This document shows, piece by piece, positions 29,448 to 39,395 of a stretch of 64,000 nucleotides of DNA. Position 1 is the first letter of the stretch; each line of letters opens with the position of its first letter. The stretch is from contig VRVR01000005.1 of assembly GCA_009859145.1 (NCBI GenBank), positions 124,001 through 188,000 on the forward strand. Reading direction: 5' to 3'. This DNA comes from Andalucia godoyi. Lineage: Eukaryota > Discoba > Jakobea > Jakobida > Andaluciidae. Position numbers and translations under genes: made by a program. Below the pieces are notes generated by a model that was not told the DNA's origin, did no database searches, and was given only the letters and a program-made list of their open reading frames with translations.

Positions 29448-29765
29448 TTTAAGGGAAGGCGGTAGAAGAGGAAGATATGTATATTTGAGACAAGTGGAAA
29501 ACTGTGGAGATGAAAAGCCAAATCGAAAATCAAAAAAGTTAGGGGGAAAAATTGTTTCAAAGAGAAGAAACAAGAGAGAAGAAAAACACGAGGGAAAGCG
29601 TTCGTCAAGAAGAAGGAAAAAAACGATACGATAATCAGACATGGACATCGTTGGGACGATTCGTGTCGAATCGTAGGTGTTGTGTGTGTGTGGTTTCGTT
29701 TTCGGTGAACCGCACAGTCAGATGAGAGATGAAATTTTTGAAGAGAGGATAGATGTTCAACGTTT

Positions 29766-29839
29766 GGGCGTGTAGCTCAGCTGGTAGCAGCGCTCGCATG
29801 GCATGCGAGAGGTCAGGGGTTCGATTCCCCTCTCGTCCA
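29766..29839 (+). tRNA. tRNA-Ala (anticodon GGC)
   Basis: 74 bases fold as a tRNA: acceptor GGGCGTG/CTCGTCC with A73, containing the G3-U70 wobble pair that defines tRNA-Ala and a T-T mismatch at 6-67; a D arm with GCT/AGC pairing and one C-C mismatch; a perfect anticodon stem CTCGC/GCGAG with loop ATGGCAT; variable loop AGGTC; T arm AGGGG TTCGATT CCCCT. A box TAGCTCAGCTGG and B box GGTTCGATTCC are intact. Anticodon GGC with CATGGCATGC and AGGTCA resembles bacterial and organellar tRNA-Ala(GGC); eukaryotic nuclear genomes normally use AGC. CCA is not encoded. 29851-30048 contains no further gene. Confidence 0.93.
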
Positions 29840-29843
29840 GAAA

Positions 29844-29850
29844 TTTTTTT
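29844..29850 (+). terminator. Pol III terminator T-run
   Basis: Seven T, five bases after the tRNA end, as expected for an independently transcribed pol III gene. Confidence 0.7.
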
Positions 29851-30048
29851 CTTATTTATTTATTGCGGTTTTCTTTTTTTTTGACGATGCTGCATTTGCG
29901 CGCTATGCATATATGATTATTTATTATTATTATTATTATTTTGTTTGGCATCTCTACAAAAAGGAACAGCAGCTCGCAGAAGCGAGTCGTTACTACCACG
30001 TTCTACCGTGTCGGGAAAACTCGGAAGGGGCACGCTCGTTTACTGCTT

Positions 30049-33000
30049 TCAAGGGCGGCCGACATCGGGGGAACAGAGCGAAACATCGGAAGGGAAGGTG
30101 GGTGAATCCTGCGATGGAAAAGTCAGGGTAGACCCTTCCGTCAGCGGCTCTGAGTCGTCAGAGGACGGACTGAAAGACGCCTGCGCGGCTTCCATCATGA
30201 ACTGCCTGCGTCGCTCCTCGTGTCTTCGAAGCACAGCCAAAGCAGCCTTTTTGAGATCGTTCTTTTCATCTTCGGATCCAGATGAAGAATGCTTGGTGAT
30301 GTTCAATGATACTTGTGCTGTTGTTGGTGCTGAAGATGCGCCCCTTGGATCTGGTGGTGGCGGTGCTTGGAGGTCAAATTGCACTGGAGGCGAACCGGAT
30401 GGTTTGAGTTTGGAGCTGCGCTTGGTCGTCGCCTGGCCGTCCCTGCTCGAAACATGGCTGGTTTTGGAGCTTTCAAACCCGTGCTGCTGCGTCCGAGACA
30501 GGACCGCAGCACCTTCTTCACTGGGTTGGATTGTCATGTGGAACACACGAACATCCGTCGGAGGCTTCGTCCCCGGTACTTTCTCGCCTTTGGGCTTAGG
30601 TCTCTGGTTGAGAAACCCGCGGCCCTGCAAAGGTGGCGATTGCTTTCGTACCTTTTCTTCTTCGTCCATTTCTCGCAAAAGTCTCTTCTGAGATCGCTTC
30701 TGCCGATCAAGTTCTTGGCTTCCGTACGTGTCCAGCTCGGCTAAGCGCTTCTCGATTTTCTGTAGGCGTCGATCCTCGAAGTCCAAGGTATTGTGCAGCA
30801 TGGCTTTTGCAGTAAAGACTTCCTTTTCTCCATCACTTCGATGCGCATCCGGGCCGTTCGACGCAGAGGAGACATCCGAAGAAGACGACAGATGCGACTC
30901 GTATCGATCAGCCATTGGTGAAACTTTGGCATATCCCTCCTCAGATGTCACGTCCGCCATCATTAAGCGGCTACTCTGACTGGCATCCGACTCGGCTTTG
31001 AAGCTGGAGTCGAAGGAATCGGAATTGCTTTCCGTCAGCTCCAAATGGCTGCGGAGCGACGGAGATGCGGATCGCTTTGCAGGCTTGCTTCTTGTCTTTG
31101 GTTTTGACGTTGGTTTTGACGTTGGCTCTTCTTTCGCAATCTCGGGGAGTCTGCTCAACTGCTGGTTTGCCTGGAGATCCAGCAGATGCTGCACCGCATC
31201 ATCGAGTCTTTGCTTGCGCAGACGAGATTCTGCAGCCGAGGAATCGGCAGTTCTCTTACCATTCGAATTGTCGCGCTCCGAGGTACTTTGAATGAGCTTC
31301 CTCTCGGATTCTTCCGCCAGACGAACGGACTGCAGGTCTTCAAGGAGGCGTTCCCGTTGATGAATTTGTAGCGTGGATTGTCTCCTGGCCTGATCGACAG
31401 CGTCACGCTCAACACGCAATGCCATTTGGAGACTGTCGAACGCTTTTTGCAGCTTTTCCTCTTCCTCTCGAAGCATCGCCTTTCGATGCTCTCGACGTTC
31501 CTGCAATTCGACCTCGAAATCCACTTTCCGAATCTCTTCTTGTTGCCGATCAGCTTCTTCATGCGAAAGTTCACGGAGAGTCTGTAGTTCCGTTTTCAAC
31601 TTCAGTAGCTCATCTTCTCTTTCCTTCATATGTGCATCCAAAAATGCCTGCTCGCGCATCATCAATTCCTTCTTGAAAGCAGCTTCTGATTGTGCCCTCA
31701 GTTCTTCAGCCCTGCGCTGGTCCAATGTCGCGTCTTCGGAGTGCAGAAGAACTTCTGCTTCCATATGCCGCAGCTTCCGTTGCATTTCCAGCCGGAGACT
31801 GTCTTCAACGATTCTTGCTTCCTCCAAACTCATTGCTTGCTCAACCTTGCGACGGGCCTCAAGATTTTCTCGGAGCTCCTCCATCTTCCTCCGTTCCTCT
31901 CTAAATCTCTCCATCTTTACAGAGAAGATCCTGTCTTCTTCGGCGCGGATGATGCGCTTTCTTCCCTCCTCAAGCTCAATTCCAGAACGACGGTCTTGAA
32001 CGATGTTTGACAACAGCTGGCGCTCACGCTCAACATTGTTCTGATGAGCAATACCCGCAATGCGCTGCGCAGCCTCCAATTCCAGCTTGTGCATCCTTTC
32101 TTCTTCTTTCTCAATCTCAAGACTCTTCCGAAGCTCTTCAATTTCCTTGCGATACTCCAAAAGAATACGTTCTCGCTCAGAATGTTGGAGTTCCTCTCGG
32201 TTTGCAAAGTATTCTTCCTCAACCTTGAGCCGATCCCGCAACGTTTCGACCTGCGAAGCTCGAGCAGCCTCGTGCAATTTTGTTCTCTCCTCCAGCGCAC
32301 GTCTCCGCTCATGATCCACATCCTTTTCCAAGTCCTTCTTCGCAGCCACGAGCCGCTTTGAATGCTCCATAAAGGCGCGTTCTCTTTCCGTCTTTTGTTT
32401 CTCCAGCAATTCCAGCTCTGCGATGGCCATTTCTCTGTTCCTCCTCTCCACAATTTCGTTTTCCAACCGCTCTCGTTCTTTGAGTTGGTAGTTGACGACG
32501 AACTCTGGGTAGGCCTTGAAGATCGGATATTGGCGCTTTGGTAGTGGAGACAGTGAGCAGGCAAGTCGATCCCACAAGGGAACACCGGTATTTTCAGCAG
32601 CAACTGATGCAGCAAGAGATACGAATGTGACCTCACGGATGGAAAGAAGCTTGTGGTAGTAAGATTTTGCGACACGGAGTGCAGTGCGCAAAACGACAGG
32701 TGTCGGATTTTTGGAAAATGTGTCCAAATCCGTAACGTTCTTGGCAGACAATAACGAGTAGCGAAGTTCATGGCACCAAGCACACAAAAAGGACAGAAGA
32801 AAACGGCCATCGAGTTGGTGCACAAGCCAGTGGTCCATAAAAATGAGCCATTCATCACGAGAAAGTTGGTCTGCAAACAAACAGCGAAGCGCGGGCCAAA
32901 ACACAACCTGTCCATATTCGGTAGACAACCCATTCAAGTAGTTTCGAAGAGGGGAATCAAAGAACCGCAATACGTCATCGCACAGGTGCAAAAAGTGCAA

Positions 33001-34653
33001 TGGCGGGTGTGGATGATACGTGAACCAATCCTGACACGGATTGAAAAATATCGTCAAGACTGCTTCAAAAGAGTGGACGAGCTCAGTGCGGAAAACATGG
33101 AGAAATGGAAACACTATTTCCGGAACAAAAGAACTCTCTGCAAAAATCGGTGATAGATGTGCAAGTGTAGAACACACCTTTTGCAGTCGAAGCGCGGCAA
33201 TGTGATCTCGGATTGGAAACTGTCGTGCTGCATTTGCATACTCGCGATGAGGGCCCCTCGACACTAAAGAATCGAACGCTGCGTTGTTCTCTGGAAGCCC
33301 CAACAAGAACCTCCAAACCAACGGACGATACTTTTCTGGAAATTCCCCAACCTCAGAGAGCATGATCGATAACTTTTTTTGGTTGAGCAGAATGTTTGAA
33401 TCGTCCAGCCCCGCTCGCACTTGGAGATTTTCTGTTCGAGACGCGGTCTTGGCGATGGCTGCCGCAACCGATGCAGCGGCCTCGTCTTCGGCCGGTTTGC
33501 TTTGCCGGTTACTTCCGCCACGGGTTGGGGCCATCGCAGAGATCCCAATGAGCGCTTGATGTCTCCCAGGAGTCTGCAGTCCAAGTTTCACCAAGCTCTC
33601 GAGATCATATAAAATAATTTCTCCATTATTCAAGAACACTACAATACAGCTAGCGATTGGATGCGCTAAAATCGAAATTATACGCTTCAGAGGTGGCGAA
33701 AGAATGCACAGCGGTTGTCGCACAGCCAGCTCTTCATTCACTCCCCTGTTGCTCTGCGGAAGAATCGAGGTATGAAAAAGAAAAGCGGCTCCCTGTGTCG
33801 TCAATGCTGCAGCAACTTCATTTCCGCAGAAAACGATCTTTTCAAACCCCTTTGCATTGTGATCGCTTGCCAAAGAAAATGACGTGACAAAATCCAGCTT
33901 CTTGTACACCTCGAACACGTGGATTTCATTGGATGATGGACCGCAAGCGAACAGATAAAGTCCGTCCGGAGACAACGCACATGTTCTGCAAGCATCTAAG
34001 GGAAATGTGCTTTCATTTGGAAGCTGCAACGAACACTCCATGGTTAGCGTGGCCAGATTGGCAATTTGAATTCTAGGTGACTGGTCCGTGCAAACCGCAA
34101 CTTTTCCACTCTTTTCAATTACGCAAACATCTGTGATGCTTCCCTTTTGCTTCATCTGCACGGAATGAATAGGGCGCAAATGATCTCGCGACCACAACGC
34201 GATGCTTCTTCCATCCGAAGACACCACTACTCTAGATTTCACTCCAGCACTCAGATGTTTTCCAGTCTGCGTATGAAACTTCAGGAACTGAACGATTCCG
34301 GGTGCATTCGCGATAGAAACCTCGGCCAGAGAATGGTCGGCTTGAAAAAGAACGATTTCTGAATTTGAAACGGACACTGGGAAACACTTATCGCTGCCTT
34401 TGGCAGTTCTCAAATACGCATATCGGTTTGAATCAAAATAGAACACATGCGTTTTTCCGTGGTCGCTCACGACAAACAGTCGCTGACCATCCGGTGAAAA
34501 GCACGCACCAGAAAACAAAGTTTGTTTGCCAGATATCTGAGACTTTTGCACAATGGACAGGAAGGAACCATCCTCAAAGCAAGTGCGATCGTGAGTGGCA
34601 TTTGAAAAAATTCTCCCATTTGCACTCGCTGAAAGATCAATCAAGGTCCTCAT
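30049..34653 (-). CDS. TBC1D31: TBC1D31 (WDR67)-like WD40/TBC/coiled-coil protein
   Basis: 1534 residues from MRTLIDLSASANG (ATG at 34653; the 19 upstream codons come from a CA repeat). N-terminal WD40 propeller (about 45-390), TBC domain (about 440-660) starting YRPLVWRFLLGLP, then a coiled coil of about 480 residues (720-1200) and a disordered Ser-rich C-terminus. The domain order is that of TBC1D31, a centriolar-satellite/centrosome protein needed for ciliogenesis; human TBC1D31 is about 1070 residues, so this one has a longer coiled coil and tail. The TBC domain of this subfamily lacks the canonical Arg and Gln fingers and is not thought to be an active RabGAP. No introns over 4.6 kb. Confidence 0.87.
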   Translation of the reverse strand: MRTLIDLSASANGRIFSNATHDRTCFEDGSFLSIVQKSQISGKQTLFSGACFSPDGQRLFVVSDHGKTHVFYFDSNRYAYLRTAKGSDKCFPVSVSNSEIVLFQADHSLAEVSIANAPGIVQFLKFHTQTGKHLSAGVKSRVVVSSDGRSIALWSRDHLRPIHSVQMKQKGSITDVCVIEKSGKVAVCTDQSPRIQIANLATLTMECSLQLPNESTFPLDACRTCALSPDGLYLFACGPSSNEIHVFEVYKKLDFVTSFSLASDHNAKGFEKIVFCGNEVAAALTTQGAAFLFHTSILPQSNRGVNEELAVRQPLCILSPPLKRIISILAHPIASCIVVFLNNGEIILYDLESLVKLGLQTPGRHQALIGISAMAPTRGGSNRQSKPAEDEAAASVAAAIAKTASRTENLQVRAGLDDSNILLNQKKLSIMLSEVGEFPEKYRPLVWRFLLGLPENNAAFDSLVSRGPHREYANAARQFPIRDHIAALRLQKVCSTLAHLSPIFAESSFVPEIVFPFLHVFRTELVHSFEAVLTIFFNPCQDWFTYHPHPPLHFLHLCDDVLRFFDSPLRNYLNGLSTEYGQVVFWPALRCLFADQLSRDEWLIFMDHWLVHQLDGRFLLSFLCAWCHELRYSLLSAKNVTDLDTFSKNPTPVVLRTALRVAKSYYHKLLSIREVTFVSLAASVAAENTGVPLWDRLACSLSPLPKRQYPIFKAYPEFVVNYQLKERERLENEIVERRNREMAIAELELLEKQKTERERAFMEHSKRLVAAKKDLEKDVDHERRRALEERTKLHEAARASQVETLRDRLKVEEEYFANREELQHSERERILLEYRKEIEELRKSLEIEKEEERMHKLELEAAQRIAGIAHQNNVERERQLLSNIVQDRRSGIELEEGRKRIIRAEEDRIFSVKMERFREERRKMEELRENLEARRKVEQAMSLEEARIVEDSLRLEMQRKLRHMEAEVLLHSEDATLDQRRAEELRAQSEAAFKKELMMREQAFLDAHMKEREDELLKLKTELQTLRELSHEEADRQQEEIRKVDFEVELQERREHRKAMLREEEEKLQKAFDSLQMALRVERDAVDQARRQSTLQIHQRERLLEDLQSVRLAEESERKLIQSTSERDNSNGKRTADSSAAESRLRKQRLDDAVQHLLDLQANQQLSRLPEIAKEEPTSKPTSKPKTRSKPAKRSASPSLRSHLELTESNSDSFDSSFKAESDASQSSRLMMADVTSEEGYAKVSPMADRYESHLSSSSDVSSASNGPDAHRSDGEKEVFTAKAMLHNTLDFEDRRLQKIEKRLAELDTYGSQELDRQKRSQKRLLREMDEEEKVRKQSPPLQGRGFLNQRPKPKGEKVPGTKPPTDVRVFHMTIQPSEEGAAVLSRTQQHGFESSKTSHVSSRDGQATTKRSSKLKPSGSPPVQFDLQAPPPPDPRGASSAPTTAQVSLNITKHSSSGSEDEKNDLKKAALAVLRRHEERRRQFMMEAAQASFSPSSDDSEPLTEGSTLTFPSQDSPTFPSDVSLCSPDVGRP

Positions 34654-35362
34654 TATTGCAACTCTCCACCACGCACACACACACACACACAAAGGAAAAG
34701 AAAAAGACAATGATTACGGAAGTTTCGGATTCGTTGATTCTTACCTACTACTACTACTACTACTAATACTACTAATACTAACACTAGTACTAGTACTGCT
34801 GCTGCTGCTGCTTTAGTAAAATAGGAAAAAGAAATTCTGGATGATTGTAATTCTGTAAAGAGCGGGAAATGGTTGTGTTGCCGACACAGAAGAAAGATCC
34901 TTTGAATGACGCAGTGCGCTTTTTTTTAACGAACTTGTAGTACAGCAGGCGGGAGTGTTCCTTCTTTTTCAACGCACCCCAGCCCCCCCCCCCCCCCCCC
35001 AAAGGGATTCCCTTTCACGAATCGTCCACGGAGTTTTGCCCGGCGAGTCCTGCTCGCAAATCCGGCAGCCTTCTGCAAACCCCGCAAAGCACACGTTCCG
35101 TGGCCACCTCACACACAGGGTCGAGCAGGAGAGGAACCGGTGGTACGAAACCCGCTTTCGTTTTTTCCCTCAAGTGCGAGTTTGCGGACGGTGCTCGCTT
35201 TGCAAAAAAAAAAAAGGGTTCTCGGGATTCTGAGAAAAAGAGAAAGAGAGGGGAACGGAAGCGTTTTGAAGAACCAGTTTTGCATTTTTATGAACGGAAT
35301 CTTCAAAAAGAGTGCAAAACATATCGCTTAGTTCGCTCAACGGACATTCCTGGCAATAAGCA
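34654..35362. repeat. Intergenic simple repeats and poly-C tract
   Basis: Contains a CA tract (34673-34691), TAC/TAA trinucleotides (34745-34795), a GCT run (34797-34813) and an 18-base poly-C (34983-35000). No gene recognised; 35200-35330 is purine-rich. Confidence 0.8.
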
Positions 35363-36064
35363 ATGAAGCTGTTGATCATTCTTCTGATAATTGTTGCGAT
35401 CATTTCTCTCGTCAACTTCATCTTTGCAGCAGCAGCAGTCTCCACCTCGACTCCCTGGTATCTCATCACGACGAAAACGTCCAGTGTGAAGACGACTTAC
35501 ACGTTTCGGCTTTCAGAAATCGAGAGCTGTGTGAACTCCAACTGCAACACGTACGATTACGGAAAGCTGACAAAGGATGATCTCAAGAAGTTCATGAGCA
35601 ACATCCGCGGGACTGCATCGGCAACTCTTGCGTTTGCCATCTTCACTCTCATTGCTTCTGTAGGTGCCGTCGTTGTTGACTTTTTGCCCAAGTTCCAGCG
35701 GTTTGCAATCTTTCTGGTAATGGCGACGGCAGCACTCACGGTTCTGACGTGTTTGCTGTCACTCGGCGCGTCATGCGGTTTCGCGGACAAGCTAGTGCCG
35801 ACGATGTGCGACGTATTCACTGTTCCCGCCGTGTGTGCGGACAAGACATTCTCGGGTAGCAAGTCCTCTGGAGGCACCGATACGAACTGGGGTGGCGAGG
35901 CTGGGTTTGCACTTCAGCTGATCATCTGGTTGTTGTGTCTGCCGTCAATTGGACTTCTCGTCTTCTGTATCATCAAGTTTGGAAAAACCGCTGCACCAAC
36001 TGCGCCATCGCAGACTTCAGCAAACTCGGCAGCTTCAGCCCCTCCCAAAGTAGAGTCCGCATAA
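35363..36064 (+). CDS. Four-helix (tetraspan, claudin/amastin-like) membrane protein
   Basis: 233 residues. Hydrophobic helices at about 3-27, 88-108, 115-138 and 188-212. A first extracellular loop with a cysteine pair (SCVNSNCNTY) and Trp (PWYLI) and a second loop with several Cys (ASCGF, MCDV, VCAD) fit the claudin/PMP22/amastin-like tetraspan topology. There is a Pro/Ala/Ser-rich cytoplasmic tail. Specific family not assigned. The N-terminal helix could act as a signal anchor. Confidence 0.7.
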   Translation: MKLLIILLIIVAIISLVNFIFAAAAVSTSTPWYLITTKTSSVKTTYTFRLSEIESCVNSNCNTYDYGKLTKDDLKKFMSNIRGTASATLAFAIFTLIASVGAVVVDFLPKFQRFAIFLVMATAALTVLTCLLSLGASCGFADKLVPTMCDVFTVPAVCADKTFSGSKSSGGTDTNWGGEAGFALQLIIWLLCLPSIGLLVFCIIKFGKTAAPTAPSQTSANSAASAPPKVESA

Positions 36065-36175
36065 ACAATCAGTAAATCACAACGAAAATTCCCGGTGGAA
36101 GAATGCTTGGAAGAAGGGGTGAGGACTGCGAAGGGTGCGTGATGTTTTTGGATTTGTGTTACATCATTTTTACAG

Positions 36176-36194
36176 CCCCCCCCCCCCCCCCCCC
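36176..36194. repeat. Poly-C tract (19 C)
   Basis: Uninterrupted C run between the convergent tetraspan and FAM32A genes. Similar runs lie at 34983-35000, 38477-38490 (G) and 56791-56806 (G). Confidence 0.98.
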
Positions 36195-36241
36195 ATGCAT
36201 AAAATGACATCGTGCTATACAGATTACATCACCATAGCGAC

Positions 36242-36616
36242 CTATCCTGGCCCGATCTTTGGGAGTTCATTGTGTTCTGGCATCTGCTCAAGCTTCTTGT
36301 TGAAATCTTCGATTCGCTGTCGATAGCTTGGCTTCTGGGACTCTTCAAAACGTCTTTGCCGTCGCCGCTCAAACTCAATTTCTGCAGCAGTCCTACCCGC
36401 ACCTTCTACATACGCGACACTGTCGATGTGCTCATCGTCACCATCTGCTGAAATACTGTGATCTGCAGAATCACCAAACGGCGCACTCGATTCGGAGTCC
36501 ATCGTCGCTTCGGATGACAGATGAAACGCCCTCGGCAGCAATTGCGATGCGTCAAAACCTCCTTTCAAATGAATCGGCGCCTTTATTACAAGCTCATAGT
36601 CTTCGTCGCTGCTCAT
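36242..36616 (-). CDS. FAM32A: FAM32A-like spliceosomal protein
   Basis: 124 residues from MSSDEDYELVIKAPIHLKGG. The N-terminal VIKAPIHLKG (a KG..LKLKG equivalent), the Arg-rich TAAEIEFERRRQRRFEE helix and the C-terminal YRQRIEDFNKKLEQMPEHNE then LPKIGPG match FAM32A (DUF1754) end to end; human FAM32A is 112 residues. FAM32A enters the active site of the human step-II spliceosome and promotes exon ligation. Unlike human, the middle segment is acidic rather than Lys-rich. The presence of introns in this genome agrees with the role. Confidence 0.85.
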   Translation of the reverse strand: MSSDEDYELVIKAPIHLKGGFDASQLLPRAFHLSSEATMDSESSAPFGDSADHSISADGDDEHIDSVAYVEGAGRTAAEIEFERRRQRRFEESQKPSYRQRIEDFNKKLEQMPEHNELPKIGPG

Positions 36617-36690
36617 CTTGAGAACTGGGTACTCTGTGCTGCAGTTCCACAAGTTGTTCGCAGAACAAAAGAAAAACAAGCGTTTTTCTA

Positions 36691-36775
36691 CCCTCCAACC
36701 CAAATTTCTCATGATCGAAGAGTTTGTGATATCGGCGGATTATCCTTAGAGCAGGTATTCTTGCCGGATTTTTTG
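36691..36775 (-). mobile_element. Truncated end of the 229-bp MITE
   Basis: Starts with TA then CCCTCCAACCCAAAT and continues TTGTGATATCGGCGGATTAT, aligning with the 38991 end of copy 2; the similarity fades after about 80 bases. 36776-37050 has no clear feature. Confidence 0.6.
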
Positions 36776-37052
36776 CACCTGTCCATGCCGGGTCATTGTC
36801 GGGTCACTCCAAATTAAAAACCACCCAATTATTATTTTTACTGCAAAAAATTCGTGTTCAGCGCAGTGAGCTTGGTACGCTTCGTTTTTAAAATGTTCTT
36901 CTGATAACGTTCATTGCGTTTTTTCGGAGTACCGCAAAATGGAAGAAATTTAATTAGGAGGCAGGTATGCTTGCCGATGGTTTGATTGGTGAAAATGTTT
37001 TTGGCGCACTTTCTTCTTTCTGCCTTTCGTTTTTCACCAACACACCATCAGA

Positions 37053-38018
37053 ATGGTCAAAAGACGATCGTCTACCGGAAGGAAAGCGAATTCGGACGCG
37101 CAGCTCACGAAAGACGTCCTCGCGCATATCCTTGATAGAGTAAAGTACAAAGATCTGCGATCTCCTGAATGAACCGTGCGCAAATACACGGGTATCTACT
37201 ACGACGAGGTCCTCGATGAGCTAAACGACTGTGAACGAAATGTGTTGGTGGAAATGCGTGAATCATCTCGAAGTAGTCTTTCCCTTCTTCAGGAAAGCAT
37301 GATCTTTGTCCAAATGGTGGTGGCGAGATGGCAATCAACTCTGAGAGAAACCACGTAACGATGATCAATGCGATTTCTGGCGCAGGAACAGCATTTCGAC
37401 CAAATATTGGAGTATTCAAACACAGGACCGTCATTGGATTACATCCAGAAGGCCCTCTTGAAGAAGGACGCGGATTTGAAAATCTGTCGAAGCAAGAAAG
37501 GATGGATATACTCCACTCTCTTTGTGCAGTTCTTGGAGGACCTCAAATTACAGCTGCCCGCTGAGCGTCGCGACGCAAAAATCATGCTGATTGTGGACGG
37601 ACACAGCAGCCATACAACGATCGAAGCTGTCGAATGGTGCTGCGCAAACAACTGGGAGTTGGTCACGTTCCCTCCGCACTGCACGCATAAAATGCAGCCT
37701 TTGGACGTCGAGTGCTACAAGATTGTCAAAAATGCATTTCGGTATGAGAAACATGGAATGGGAGAGCACGGGGTTGAGATCGGGAAACATGTGTTGTTGC
37801 GGGACAGCGGATGCAACCGCATTCGTCCAGCATCGCATCTGAACGTCCCGATGGTGATCATGCGGATACTGATGACGATGATCATCACCATGATGATGAC
37901 GTTGCAGAAGGCCACAAAGGAGCCGCATCAATGGGACAGAAACAGAGGCAGCAGGCACGGTTGGAATGCAGCCCTGCAGGGATGGATGATGTCGTCTATT
38001 CCGGCAGCAAACCGATGA
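37053..38018 (+). pseudogene. pogo/Tigger-type (DDE_1) transposase, decayed
   Basis: Blocks in changing frames: a basic N-terminus from an ATG at 37053 (VKRRSSTGRKANSDAQL) interrupted by a stop at about 37168; SERNHVTMINAISGAG at about 37335-37385 (first DDE strand region); then, after a frameshift, a 200-residue open stretch with KIMLIVDGHSSHTTIEAVEW (second Asp) and LVTFPPHCTHKMQPLDVECY (third acidic residue). This is the DDE_1 superfamily core of pogo-like Tc1/mariner transposons, which duplicate TA. The C-terminus fades into a His/Asp-codon simple repeat (37850-37910). No terminal repeats found; 38019-38499 has no other gene. Confidence 0.85.
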
Positions 38019-38476
38019 TTTGCTCAAAACGAACACTTGCAATTCTCCAGGTAAGCAATTTGAGATGTAAATAGTATTCTTCGCTCGAAACTGTATCCAT
38101 TTATATCGTTATTATTTTTTAAGAAAGATTACAAAAAACAAGAAAAGAAAGAAAATCTTAAAAGCGAAAAGAGCGACTGTAGCGAAAAGTTTCCAGTCGA
38201 AAAAGGATGGGATTCACTCCGACTGGGAAATGGACGCACTTCCCAAGAATCACGATACGATAAGCAAACAAATCCGGATTCTCATTGCGTTTGCTGGTTA
38301 TTTACGTACGTTCAAGCATGTGGCTAGTTCTGGCCTTTTCCACGAACGGCAACGACGGCACGTCTAGTTCGCAGAAACGAAGCAACACTGTGCAATCGGC
38401 AAAGAACACCGAACCAAGCAAGCGAGAGCGGGTAGGGAGGAGGGTTCCGAAGGAAGGACGAAAAGAGAGAGAGAGA

Positions 38477-38490
38477 GGGGGGGGGGGGGG
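38477..38490. repeat. Poly-G tract (14 G)
   Basis: G run directly after a GA tract, just past the stop codon of the next minus-strand gene. Confidence 0.98.
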
Positions 38491-38499
38491 CCGCAATGC

Positions 38500-38805
38500 T
38501 CAGAAACTGAAGTTGGAAGTCATTCGATGCGATTCAGCAAGTACCAAGTGAACGGTAAACTTCAAGGTTCTCTTTTCTTCGTCCATCTTTTCGAGAAATC
38601 GGTGAATGACACGGACTGTTGAATCCTGGAAACCAACGAGGACAACTCCGTTTCGATCCGGTAGAAATGAAATGATTCTGCGACTGGGCTCTGTGTCCGG
38701 TTCCACAATCGATGCAATGTACTGCACAAACGAAGAAACGTACTTTTGGACTTCGTCCGTCAGCCTCGAATGTTGGAGAAACAAATAGTGTGGCCCATTG
38801 CTCAT
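38500..38805 (-). CDS. Small conserved-looking hypothetical protein
   Basis: 101 residues from MSNGPHYLFLQHS. The body (DTEPSRRIISFLPDRNGVVL, TVRVIHRFLEKMDEEKR) looks like a compact alpha/beta protein with normal codon use. No signal peptide or membrane segment. I do not recognise the family; the size fits a small adaptor or complex subunit. Confidence 0.5.
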   Translation of the reverse strand: MSNGPHYLFLQHSRLTDEVQKYVSSFVQYIASIVEPDTEPSRRIISFLPDRNGVVLVGFQDSTVRVIHRFLEKMDEEKRTLKFTVHLVLAESHRMTSNFSF

Positions 38806-38990
38806 TTTTAATGCAAAATGGCAAAGAAATTTTTTAATCGGGTATGCAATAAACAGAGGATACTGGAATGGATTTGCTTGTCGTTGGTTCCAATGCAAAA
38901 ATTGCATTTGGATAAGCAGCAAATCATTCGCCATGCTTCGTGTACGTCAGATTGATTTCATCTTGACCAGCTAAGATACGGTTTTGTATA

Positions 38991-39219
38991 ACCCTCCAAC
39001 CCAAACGTCTGGTGGACGGCTGTGATATATCATCGGATAGTATGGCTGAAGGTGTGCAAGGTCGAGGCCCAATGAGACACTGTCGGATATTGACAACCGA
39101 TTCCTCGCAATTGATGATGGACGCTGATGCTAATTGTAAAAGTCACTTTTCGCCGAATAAATCTGTCTTGAGGCGCAGCATCCGAGCCAAATTTTTGGAG
39201 AGGTTTTGGGCTTGAAGGG
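38991..39219 (-). mobile_element. 229-bp TA-flanked MITE, copy 2 (inverted)
   Basis: Same length and terminal repeats as the copy at 19368-19596 but in reverse orientation, with TA on both sides. Internal match includes the blocks for TTTTGGAGAGGTTTTGGG and GCGCAGCATCCGAGCCAAAT. The two copies differ at roughly one base in ten, so they are not recent duplicates. The flanks to 38806 and 39395 show nothing else. Confidence 0.85.
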
Positions 39220-39395
39220 TAGTACTGGTAGATGGCTCGAGCTCAGCAGGTCTGTTTGGTGGTGCGGTGGATCATGGACCAAGAAGCAGGGCCGCAAGAG
39301 ATATGTGGAATGAATTTCGTGTTGACAAGTCCGCATAATGTTGTCATTCACGTGATTTTATCTGTACAACGGAATGATTTGGTGGCTCGGCTATC

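Noticed and set aside
28643-29648. Long open frames on both strands across the gap
   Set aside because: They run through 703 N and have no real sequence support.
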